This document shows, in pieces, positions 51,901 to 59,823 of a stretch of 64,000 nucleotides of DNA; position 1 is the stretch's first letter, and every line of letters begins with the position of its first letter. The DNA lies in NCBI GenBank assembly GCA_016765495.1, contig JAESPV010000007.1:185603-249602 (forward strand), given 5' to 3'. The notes beneath the pieces are model-generated. The model was not told the DNA's origin. It was given only the letters and a program-made list of their open reading frames with translations, and did no database searches. This stretch comes from Desulfocapsa sp. GTDB taxonomy: Bacteria; Desulfobacterota; Desulfobulbia; Desulfobulbales; Desulfocapsaceae. The position numbers and the translations under genes were made by a program.

Positions 51901-52817
51901 CACAATCCGCAACTGACACCATAGGAAACACCCCGCTTACCTCTCTTAGTAATATTACCAAAAACTGCTCTGCGCAGATTCTTGCAAAACAGGAATCCCG
52001 TAATCCCATGGGTAGTGTTAAGGATCGTATCGCACTTGCCATGATTAATGCGGGTATCCATGAGGGACAAATCCAGGAAGGCACCACTATAATCGAGGCC
52101 ACTTCCGGAAATACCGGACTTGGCTTGGCCTTTGTCTGTGCAGAAAAAAATCTTCCCCTGATTCTTACCATGCCGGAATCCATGTCTCTTGAGCGAAGAG
52201 CACTTTTAAAACACCTGGGAGCACAACTGGTTTTGACTCCTGCGACGGGGGGGATGAAGGGAGCCATTGAAGCAGCGGAAGAACTTCTTGAAAAGACCCA
52301 AAACAGCTTTATGGTCAGACAATTTGACAATCCGGCAAACCCGGCAATCCATAAAAAAACCACAGCTAACGAAATATGGCAGGCGACCGATGGCAAAATC
52401 GATATTTTTGTTGCAGGCGTGGGAACAGGTGGAACCATTACTGGCGTGATGGAGGCCTTAAAAGAAAAAAATCCTGACATCATTGGTGTTGCAGTGGAAC
52501 CTGCTGACTCCCCTGTTTTATCAGGAGGAAAACCCGGCCCGCATAAAATCCAGGGAATTGGGGCTGGTTTTATCCCTACAATTTTAAAAACAGATCTTAT
52601 TGACCAGATTATACCAGTGACAAATGACAATGCCATGGAAACAGCCAGGCTACTCGCAAAACATGAAGGGTTGCTGGTTGGTATCTCTTCTGGTGCTGCC
52701 ATGTGGGCTGCGTTGCAACTCGCATGCGACGAGACACACAAAGGCAAAACAATTGTCGTCATCCTGCCGGACACAGGAGAACGATATTTAAGTACTGAGT
52801 TGTTTTCTGTAGCCTAA
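51897..52817 (+). CDS. cysK: O-acetylserine sulfhydrylase (cysteine synthase A)
   Basis: PLP enzyme converting O-acetylserine and sulfide to cysteine; 306 aa. The PLP Lys is in [20 protein letters not shown], the substrate loop is [17 protein letters not shown], and the phosphate-binding loop is [31 protein letters not shown] near the C-terminus contacts PLP. I start at the ATG overlapping the cysE stop; the track ORF begins inside cysE. A tRNA-Cys gene lies 2 kb upstream. Confidence 0.95.
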   Translation: MTQSATDTIGNTPLTSLSNITKNCSAQILAKQESRNPMGSVKDRIALAMINAGIHEGQIQEGTTIIEATSGNTGLGLAFVCAEKNLPLILTMPESMSLERRALLKHLGAQLVLTPATGGMKGAIEAAEELLEKTQNSFMVRQFDNPANPAIHKKTTANEIWQATDGKIDIFVAGVGTGGTITGVMEALKEKNPDIIGVAVEPADSPVLSGGKPGPHKIQGIGAGFIPTILKTDLIDQIIPVTNDNAMETARLLAKHEGLLVGISSGAAMWAALQLACDETHKGKTIVVILPDTGERYLSTELFSVA

Positions 52818-53004
52818 AATCTGGTTGTTTTATGTTAGGCGCTCCTGTTATGACATTATGGCAAGAGCAAGGTTTATATAAATTGTCTCCGTAAGCATTA
52901 TGAAAATATTCACAAAATATTTCAATACTTGGAACTCTAACGATCACCATTCAACATACCACTGCCTGTTCTGTCACAAACGGGTCAACTAGGAAACACA
53001 AACC

Positions 53005-53835
53005 ATGTGGAACATTAAAGACGTATACTATGTATCTGATTCAACGGCTATAATAGCTGAAGACATAGGAAAATCACTCATTTGTCAATTTCCTGACATC
53101 AGCTTTAACGAAGAAAAAATACCGTTTGTTCGCTCCAAAGCCGAAGCCAAACAAGCCATTGCCCATATCCTTGAACAGTCAGCCGGCTTGTTGCCGATTG
53201 TTTTCTGCACCATCAAAAACAAGGAAGCTCGCGATCTCCTTGACGTTGCGGAAGTTGAAATGATGGATCTTTATGGCGGTTTTTTACATAAGCTGGAACG
53301 AACACTTGAGACAAAGGCTTTGCCGGACCCCTGTTACTTCAGGAAAGGATTTGACCTTGACAATCAAACCGCACAACGGGTGGATGCCATCCACTATTCC
53401 CTCGAGCACGATGACGGCCAAAAAACCAGACAATACGATGAAGCGGATATTATCCTGGTCGGGGTTTCCCGCTCTGGAAAGACACCGGTCAGCATCTACC
53501 TGGCCTCTCACATGGGGCTTAAAACAGCAAATTTCCCCCTAACCCCGGATCATCTCAATGAGTACAAGATGCCTGGCGACATTGTTCGCAACAGTAAAAA
53601 AACCGTAGGATTAACTATTTTCCCGCAAACCCTGCACAAAATCCGGGAAAGACGATTTCCGAACAGCACCTATGCCAAACTCTCAACCTGCACGACAGAA
53701 CTGCAGCAGATGGAGCAACTGTGCATGCAGCATGCTATAAGAACGATACAATCCGACTTCAGATCCATAGAAGAACTCTCTGTGCAAGTTACCCAGCTAT
53801 TGGGTATTTCAAAAAAGAAATGGAAGAGGCACTGA
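53005..53835 (+). CDS. Pyruvate phosphate dikinase / PEP synthase regulatory protein (DUF299)
   Basis: Bifunctional kinase-phosphorylase that switches PPDK or PEP synthase off and on through an active-site threonine; 276 aa. The P-loop is ADIILVGVSRSGKTPVSIYL; YYVSDSTAIIAEDIGKSLIC opens the N-terminus and FPLTPDHLNEYKMPGDI and RRFPNSTYAKLSTCTTELQQ complete the family pattern. No ppdK or ppsA gene is in the window, so the target is elsewhere. AGGAAACAC precedes the ATG. The gene borders an IS graveyard downstream. Confidence 0.92.
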   Translation: MWNIKDVYYVSDSTAIIAEDIGKSLICQFPDISFNEEKIPFVRSKAEAKQAIAHILEQSAGLLPIVFCTIKNKEARDLLDVAEVEMMDLYGGFLHKLERTLETKALPDPCYFRKGFDLDNQTAQRVDAIHYSLEHDDGQKTRQYDEADIILVGVSRSGKTPVSIYLASHMGLKTANFPLTPDHLNEYKMPGDIVRNSKKTVGLTIFPQTLHKIRERRFPNSTYAKLSTCTTELQQMEQLCMQHAIRTIQSDFRSIEELSVQVTQLLGISKKKWKRH

Positions 53836-54028
53836 TGGACAACATGGCGACACTGCACAACACTATGCGTTCAGGACCTAATGGTTACCTTACATCAACC
53901 CTACCCGATTTTTCACTCCCTCCACTACCCTGAAGAAACTGTTCGGGTACGCAGTCGACACCATGCGACCACGGCCCGATGTACACTGGCATCCCTTGCA
54001 GTCTTGTTAATTAAAATGGTCGGAACCC

Positions 54029-54184
54029 TACGGAACCAACAAGCGTTGGTACCACAACAGTAAGGAACGGAAAAATCTAAATTTCAGAACATGGATCAAA
54101 CGGCTTACAAAAAGAATGCACGACACTGTTATGAGCCTGTTGATTAATAAAGTCAAATTGGGCCTGGACATTCATGTCAAATAA
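54029..54184 (+). pseudogene. IS1-family transposase C-terminal fragment
   Basis: Plus-strand translation ends with WYHNSKERKNLNFRTWIKRL, TKRMHDTVMSLLINKVKLGL, DIHVK and a stop. IS1 transposases end with IERxNLxLRTxIKRLxRKTI CFSKSxxxHDxVIGxxI, so this piece matches but has lost about ten residues between the two helices. The 5' part of the transposase is not recognisable in one frame. The 53836-54028 stretch before it appears to be further decayed sequence. Confidence 0.6.
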
Positions 54185-54371
54185 CAGATTTCACCCACAC
54201 CTCAAAAGCAGTAGGCCAACCTCCATTATAATTACAACTACGCATATACGACACTTGCTGTAAATACCGATACATTGTAAGACAAGATGCATAATCAAAT
54301 TCTTTTTTCTGCATCTCGTCAAACGTAATCGCCTTATGCTTTTTAAACAGCTCAACGAGATGTTTTGCGGA
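54177..54371 (-). pseudogene. Fragment of an uncharacterised winged-helix-like protein
   Basis: On the minus strand, in a frame different from the track ORF, AKHLVELFKKHKAITFDEMQ, KKEFDYASCLTMYRYLQQVS and YMRSCNYNGGWPTAFEVWVK form a convincing coding pattern. It has an HTH-like beginning (helix, T-F-D-E-M, helix) and no ATG before an in-frame TGA. The pattern recalls small winged-HTH proteins near mobile elements, from memory only. A broken gene is the likeliest reading. Confidence 0.4.
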
Positions 54372-54499
54372 TCAATTGGCCACAATGATACAGCATGCCG
54401 TACTGTGGCACTTACTATTCCGATATATTAGTTAATTACGAGCATCCAACCGAATTCTGACGCGATAACTAATTTTATACAATTTTACTCAAAATCATC

Positions 54500-55534
54500 A
54501 TGCTTCCACTTGCTGTAACAATGGGATGTCCCGCAGGAATTGGCCCGGAAATCATCCTCAAATATTTTGCGGAGTTTAGCAACAATCCCGATTCACCAAT
54601 TATCGTAGCTGGCGATAAGAATGTTTTCGATTTTTATGTCAATAAACTGCAGATAGATTGCTCAATTATCCCATGGAAAATTGGTGATCCTATTTCTACA
54701 GACCTTGGAGTCATTCCAGTCTTTGAAACATCTAAACTCTCACAAGATGCCATTCGGCCCGGCGTATTCTCGAAAGAAACTGCAGTTGCCATGGCAGCAG
54801 CAATCAATACAGCCGTAAAAGAGATTCAAAACTCTCATTTTTCAGGCCTTTGCACCTGCCCGATTTCCAAAGAAGCTCTTCAGAAAAGCGGCTACCACTA
54901 TCCTGGTCATACAGAAATGCTCGCGGATCTCACCAATAGCACCGATCAGGTTATGATGCTTGCGGGTTCCTCTTTACGGGTAGTTCTTGCAACTATCCAT
55001 TGTGCTATTGCCCAGGTACCTGCTTTACTGAGTATTGAATCGCTGTGTGAGCTGTACCGGACAACACACCAAAGCCTTCTAAAAGATTTCAATATTCCAT
55101 ATCCTAAAATGGCTGTCGCCGCGCTCAATCCCCACGCTGGCGAAGGTGGCATGTTTGGAACAGAAGAACAGGATATACTCTCGCCGTCCATTACAATTGC
55201 CCAAAAACACGGTATAAACGTACAGGGTCCCTTTCCTCCTGACACAATTTTTGTAAAAGCAGCGAAAGGCGAGTATGATGTTGTTATATGTATGTATCAT
55301 GACCAGGGCTTAATCCCCTTCAAACTTCTTCATTTTAAAGATGGGGTTAACAGCACACTTGGCCTGCCCATTGTCAGAACATCGGTTGATCATGGAACAG
55401 CTTATGACATTGCAGGAGAAGGGGTCTCCGACCCAACAAGTCTTGCCGCTGCAATAGAGATGGCCCATACTATTATTGAAAATAGAGCACAATTCAAGGA
55501 CACAGAATGTCAGAAAACAAACCCGGCCTGCTGA
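54500..55534 (+). CDS. pdxA: 4-hydroxythreonine-4-phosphate dehydrogenase
   Basis: NAD-dependent enzyme of pyridoxal phosphate synthesis by the DXP-dependent route; 344 aa. LAVTMGCPAGIGPEIILKYF opens the family; metal-binding His residues are in GYHYPGHTEMLADLTN, NPHAGEGGMFGTEEQDILSP and VVICMYHDQGLIPFKLLHF; RTSVDHGTAYDIAGEG is the C-terminal signature. It overlaps tmk by 28 nt, giving the first pair in a tight four-gene operon (pdxA-tmk-TPR-LolB-like). Confidence 0.95.
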   Translation: MLPLAVTMGCPAGIGPEIILKYFAEFSNNPDSPIIVAGDKNVFDFYVNKLQIDCSIIPWKIGDPISTDLGVIPVFETSKLSQDAIRPGVFSKETAVAMAAAINTAVKEIQNSHFSGLCTCPISKEALQKSGYHYPGHTEMLADLTNSTDQVMMLAGSSLRVVLATIHCAIAQVPALLSIESLCELYRTTHQSLLKDFNIPYPKMAVAALNPHAGEGGMFGTEEQDILSPSITIAQKHGINVQGPFPPDTIFVKAAKGEYDVVICMYHDQGLIPFKLLHFKDGVNSTLGLPIVRTSVDHGTAYDIAGEGVSDPTSLAAAIEMAHTIIENRAQFKDTECQKTNPAC

Positions 55535-56118
55535 TTGTTTTTGAAGGAACAGATGGAACCGGGAAATCTACCCAGACGAAACTTCTAGCTACAGATCTTG
55601 AAGAAAGAGGGTTTGCTGTGGTGTCCACCTTTGAACCAAGCAATGGAATATACGGCAAGCAGATTCGTGCACTCTTCACAAACAGAGAAACAATCAGTAG
55701 AGAAGAAGAACTTGATCTGTTTTTAGCCGACAGGAAAGATCATGTGGACAACCTGATAGCACCATCCTTAAAAAGTGGAAAAGTCGTCCTCTGCGATCGA
55801 TACTATCTTTCAACCATTGCCTACCAGGGTGCTGCCGGGATTGATCCGGCTCACATCCTTGCACGAAATGATTTCGCTCCTGTTCCTGACCTTGCACTTC
55901 TCTTTTACGCTCCCCTTACAACAGGAATTCAACGTATAACAGAGGGACGGGGAGAGCCTCTCAATGACTTTGAAAAAGAAGACTATTTAGAAAAAGTTGC
56001 CAGCCAATTTGAACAATTACAACTTCCCTGTATCAAACGCATAGATGCAACACGTGACATCGAGACGATTCATCAGGATGTCCTTGCTCTTGTTAATCCC
56101 ATCCTTCGGTCGCCATGA
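55507..56118 (+). CDS. tmk: Thymidylate kinase
   Basis: Phosphorylates dTMP to dTDP; 203 aa. The P-loop is IVFEGTDGTGKSTQTKLLA, the DRx motif is KVVLCDRYYLSTIAYQGAAG, and the LID region is ITEGRGEPLNDFEKEDYLEK. ATG at 55507 lies within pdxA (28 nt overlap), and the downstream TPR lipoprotein overlaps tmk by 4 nt. The length is standard for bacterial Tmk. Confidence 0.95.
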   Translation: MSENKPGLLIVFEGTDGTGKSTQTKLLATDLEERGFAVVSTFEPSNGIYGKQIRALFTNRETISREEELDLFLADRKDHVDNLIAPSLKSGKVVLCDRYYLSTIAYQGAAGIDPAHILARNDFAPVPDLALLFYAPLTTGIQRITEGRGEPLNDFEKEDYLEKVASQFEQLQLPCIKRIDATRDIETIHQDVLALVNPILRSP

Positions 56119-57857
56119 AACACCAGACTTTCTACAGGTCACTTCTTATCTTTATTACTTTTGCCCTGCTTTTTTGTGGCGGCTGCAGTTCCATACCCAG
56201 GGAAGAGCTCGCCATTGATCAGCACCTGATACCCGAAGAATCCGATCCGGGTGTTTTCACCGACCAATCAGACAGCCCCTGCTCCTATTTTTATTTTTTA
56301 TGGGGCACACACGCAGAAAACAACACCCTCTACAATGAAGCGGAAGAGGCCTTTGAGAAAGCTCTCATTTGTGACCCAGACTCCAGTTATGTTCTTCGTA
56401 AACTCCCCATTCTTCTCATCAGGATGGGAAAACAGGATGGTGCCGAAAAGTGGTTAAGAACCTTAATTGAAAAATTCCCGAATGATACACAGGACAGACT
56501 GCTTCTCGCTCGCCTCAAGATTCGCAGTGGTAAAATTGATGCGGCTATTCAATTATACACTGAACTCATTGAACTCAATCCTCTGGATGAAACAATGCTC
56601 CTTCGCTTAGGCTTTCTTTACGCTGAGCAAAATCGTTTTATAGAGGCAGAACAGACCTTTCATCAAGCTCTCAGCATAAACAATGGTTCTCTCTTTGCTC
56701 ACCTCTATCTGGCACGTCTAGCTATCCAGACAGAAGAGATGGAGAAGGCTGCAACATGGTACGAAAAAGCGCTGGCAATAAACTGGTCCACAGATCTGGC
56801 TCTTGAGATTGCCGAATTTTACAACATGCAGAAAAATTACAAAAGGGTTGAACTTCTGTACCGAGCAATACTTGAAAATCAGCCTGACGACCTCCCGGCA
56901 GGTCTTGGACTTGTCCATACGCTATTACTACAAGATAAAGAGAAAGATGCCCTGCAGATTCTAGCCGACTTACGGAAAAGCAGTGACGATTCCAATCAAA
57001 TAGATATCATAGCGGCAAGGCTCTATCTACGTTCTAAAAATCTTGAAAAGGCAGCTGCCATCCTGGAACCGATTGCAACCCCGCAGGGATCAGCAGAAGC
57101 CGCCTATATGCTTGCTGTTATTCGCTATCAGCAGAAAAATTTCGAAGTTGCTCTAGATCTGCTTCAAACCATCAAAGAGGACTATGTCAATTTTGGGGAT
57201 AGTATTCTTCTCCAGATACGAATCCTTCTGGAGCAAAAGAAAAATGACAAAGCCCTTCAACTCATCCACCAGACCCTTGACAATGAGAATACTGCAACTC
57301 CTGAACTTTATACTCTCCTGTCCTCTCTTTACATGGAACAAAAGCAGCCACAAAAAGGATATGATATTCTAGATATTGCCCTCATCAAATACCCTGACAA
57401 TGCGAAGATTTACTTTGAATATGGCCTTCTTCTGGAACAGGACACCTTGCAACAGAAGGCTATTGTATATATGGAGAAAGTCCTGGAACTTGAACCGAAT
57501 CATGCCGAGGCATTAAATTATCTTGGTTACACCTGGGCTGACAATAACGTCAATTTAGAAAAAGCACTGGAATACATCCAAAAATCAATGCTTTTAAACC
57601 CTGGAAACGGCTATATTCAGGATAGTCTGGGGTGGGTCTACTTCCGTATGGGAAAACTGGATCTTGCCATAAAGGAAATATTGGCAGCCCTGCAACTGGA
57701 GCCCGATGATCCGCATATCCACGAACATTTAGGCGATATTTACATGGTACAAGGTGACAAAAAGAAGGCAAAGGAAGCCTTTAAAAAAGCAGAACAACTT
57801 TTCAGCACAACAAACAATAAAGCCCGTGTGCAGGAAAAAATTAATGCACTCAAGTAG
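56115..57857 (+). CDS. Tetratricopeptide repeat lipoprotein
   Basis: A 580-aa lipoprotein. The leader MKHQTFYRSLLIFITFALLF ends in a lipobox FCGGC, so the mature N-terminal Cys is lipidated. About a dozen TPR units follow, for example TLYNEAEEAFEKALICDPDS, LLRLGFLYAEQNRFIEAEQT, ATWYEKALAINWSTDLALEI and GYIQDSLGWVYFRMGKLDLA. Such proteins are outer-membrane assembly or export scaffolds; the family resembles those beside lolB-like genes in Desulfobacterota. It overlaps tmk by 4 nt and the LolB-like gene by 14 nt. Confidence 0.9.
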   Translation: MKHQTFYRSLLIFITFALLFCGGCSSIPREELAIDQHLIPEESDPGVFTDQSDSPCSYFYFLWGTHAENNTLYNEAEEAFEKALICDPDSSYVLRKLPILLIRMGKQDGAEKWLRTLIEKFPNDTQDRLLLARLKIRSGKIDAAIQLYTELIELNPLDETMLLRLGFLYAEQNRFIEAEQTFHQALSINNGSLFAHLYLARLAIQTEEMEKAATWYEKALAINWSTDLALEIAEFYNMQKNYKRVELLYRAILENQPDDLPAGLGLVHTLLLQDKEKDALQILADLRKSSDDSNQIDIIAARLYLRSKNLEKAAAILEPIATPQGSAEAAYMLAVIRYQQKNFEVALDLLQTIKEDYVNFGDSILLQIRILLEQKKNDKALQLIHQTLDNENTATPELYTLLSSLYMEQKQPQKGYDILDIALIKYPDNAKIYFEYGLLLEQDTLQQKAIVYMEKVLELEPNHAEALNYLGYTWADNNVNLEKALEYIQKSMLLNPGNGYIQDSLGWVYFRMGKLDLAIKEILAALQLEPDDPHIHEHLGDIYMVQGDKKKAKEAFKKAEQLFSTTNNKARVQEKINALK

Positions 57858-58677
57858 TGTTTTGAAAAAGCTGACAGGAGTTTTTCTGTTTCTTTGCTTT
57901 ATTCTTTCCTTATTATCCGGTTGCGCCGGGAAACGGTGGAAAGAACCTTTAGCAGAAGAGGAAAGTGCTGAAATAATATCACGTATTAACGTCTTACAAG
58001 AGACTTATAAATCATGCCCTGAAAGCCTTGATGCAGATGCAAGTATCTTCTGGAAAAGCCCAAGCACTGATTTTGGAATGATCGGCTACCTCCAACTCTC
58101 GTCACCATCCTATATAAAATATATACTCACAAACCCTTTAGGAATGATGATATATGCCTTTGCCAGCGATGGAAAAACTTTCCAAATTTTAGATACCTTC
58201 AAGTATCGGCATACAAGAGGAAATGTACGCTCACTTGTAATCCGCCATAAATTACCATTGCTTCTTGCTGAAGGAGACTGGTTTAACTACCTAAGCGGTC
58301 GTCTTCCTTCCGATCCGATTAAAATACAGCAGGTTACCAGAGATGTCTCAGACCAGACGGTCTGGGTTCTCCTTGCAAGGTCCCAATTCAGCATAACAGA
58401 TGACCAAAGATGGGTTCATATCGATTTGCAACAGCAAACGATTTTGGGTTATCTGTTTCTTGATGCCAGTGGAAAAACGCTTGCTGAAATTTCCTACGAA
58501 AAGCAGGAGGGAAACGGGGACAATTGTAAGCCCAAAGAAAAAATAATGATTACAGGGCTTCCCTGGGGATCAGAAATGCGAATAGAACTTCAGGATATAA
58601 GTACTGCAACGCAGTTTAACCAGTCTGATTTTACCCTGCCGGTTCCAGAGACCTACTCCACACAACTACAACCATAG
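57844..58677 (+). CDS. LolB/DUF4292-like lipoprotein
   Basis: A 277-aa lipoprotein: MHSSSVLKKLTGVFLFLCFI with lipobox LLSGC. The mature part resembles the LolB-like beta-barrel sheet: SIFWKSPSTDFGMIGYLQLS, YIKYILTNPLGMMIYAFASD, YLSGRLPSDPIKIQQVTRDV and MRIELQDISTATQFNQSDFT. It may carry lipids or lipoproteins to the outer membrane, by analogy only. ATG at 57844 overlaps the TPR gene by 14 nt; the track start is inside that gene and lacks a leader. Convergent with the AMIN-domain gene, 14 nt away. Confidence 0.75.
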   Translation: MHSSSVLKKLTGVFLFLCFILSLLSGCAGKRWKEPLAEEESAEIISRINVLQETYKSCPESLDADASIFWKSPSTDFGMIGYLQLSSPSYIKYILTNPLGMMIYAFASDGKTFQILDTFKYRHTRGNVRSLVIRHKLPLLLAEGDWFNYLSGRLPSDPIKIQQVTRDVSDQTVWVLLARSQFSITDDQRWVHIDLQQQTILGYLFLDASGKTLAEISYEKQEGNGDNCKPKEKIMITGLPWGSEMRIELQDISTATQFNQSDFTLPVPETYSTQLQP

Positions 58678-58691
58678 AAGGCGGCCTCAAA

Positions 58692-59735
58692 CTACTCTTT
58701 TTCCTCATCTGAAGAGGTATAAGAATTCACAATAATAACAAAAAGATTATCTTCTTTGAAAAAAACCTGCTGCAGATCGTAATCTTTATTGGGCACAAGC
58801 TGAAGTGTTACCCGGATTGAATCGGTATCATCGACCTGTTCCACACTCACCCGTTCTACAAATTCACCACGAGTCTCCTGCTCCTTTATAACCTCCTCCC
58901 CCAATCGTGTTCCCACAAAATCACAGATAACAAGCGGCGTACCTTCTTCTTGTCCACTTACCGTGGGGGGGTAAAACCCGTTTAATTTGAAAAGAACCAT
59001 TTCTCCTTTGTTGGACGTGTTTTCAAAGGAGACATCAACAAGCAGGGCATCAACAACGGGACTGAGTTCGTACAGCGTTTCCTGTGGCAGCTCTACCACT
59101 TCAACTGTTTTAACTTCTTCTACAGGTTCAATTACTTCGACAATCTTCCGCTCCGGTTCTTCAGCTATGACTGCTACCGCAATAACCTCTTCAACAGTAA
59201 CCGCTACCACTTCTTCCGGCTCTGGCGCAACGACTACGTCCCGTTCAACTTCGTTAACTTCTTCAACTTTTGCTACTTCTGCTACTTCTTTTAGTACTAC
59301 CTTTTCTTTTTGAGCTACCTCTTCGGGAAAAATCTGAATAGTGAGAATATTTTCATTCTCATCAAACTGTTGAGCGAAATTAAAAGCTTCACCTGCAGCA
59401 AGATCAACCACCACTCGAATTTTGTTGGCATGGCGACCAATACGGACTTTACGGATCATCTCCCCTTGAGCATCGATGGAAGATGGAACACTCCCAGCCA
59501 GGCGAGTTTCCATAAAATCAAAAACCACACGGGGCTTTTCTCCCTTAAGAGCAAATGCTCTGGGAAGCCATGGACCATTCAAATGAAACATAACCGATTC
59601 AGTTTTTCCATTTTTTCCATGAAAAGTTACTTTTTCGATCAATCCATCAGCAGCATGGAGCGATCCTGCAAAGAAAACAAACAGAAACAGAACAACACAG
59701 AAAAAACCAGCTTTATGATTCAACATAAAAAACAC
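58692..59735 (-). CDS. AMIN-domain exported protein (two AMIN domains with Glu/Val-rich linker)
   Basis: A 347-aa exported protein. Signal peptide MFFMLNHKAGFFCVVLFLFV. Two AMIN-type domains: residues about 30-135 (KTESVMFHLNGPWLPRAFAL, KPRVVFDFMETRLAGSVPSS) and about 235-340 (NKGEMVLFKLNGFYPPTVSG, TPLVICDFVGTRLGEEVIKE). Between them lies a low-complexity Glu/Val-rich linker of about 90 residues (VVAVTVEEVIAVAVIAEEPE). AMIN domains localise amidases and secretion proteins to the periplasm, but no catalytic domain is attached here. Divergent from the radical SAM fusion. Confidence 0.85.
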   Translation of the reverse strand: MFFMLNHKAGFFCVVLFLFVFFAGSLHAADGLIEKVTFHGKNGKTESVMFHLNGPWLPRAFALKGEKPRVVFDFMETRLAGSVPSSIDAQGEMIRKVRIGRHANKIRVVVDLAAGEAFNFAQQFDENENILTIQIFPEEVAQKEKVVLKEVAEVAKVEEVNEVERDVVVAPEPEEVVAVTVEEVIAVAVIAEEPERKIVEVIEPVEEVKTVEVVELPQETLYELSPVVDALLVDVSFENTSNKGEMVLFKLNGFYPPTVSGQEEGTPLVICDFVGTRLGEEVIKEQETRGEFVERVSVEQVDDTDSIRVTLQLVPNKDYDLQQVFFKEDNLFVIIVNSYTSSDEEKE

Positions 59736-59823
59736 CTAGATAACCTTCTATATTATAAGGGACAAATCAGATACTTTCTTGAATACATCATCCCCTCTTG
59801 TAAAGTCAACTAATTTTCAGTAA

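Noticed and set aside
51851-52774. 307-codon minus-strand ORF
   Set aside because: Shadow of cysK; the sense strand carries all catalytic motifs.
49799-52817. tRNA-Cys close to cysE-cysK as a functional cysteine cluster
   Set aside because: A terminator and 360 bp separate the tRNA from the protein genes; proximity may be chance.
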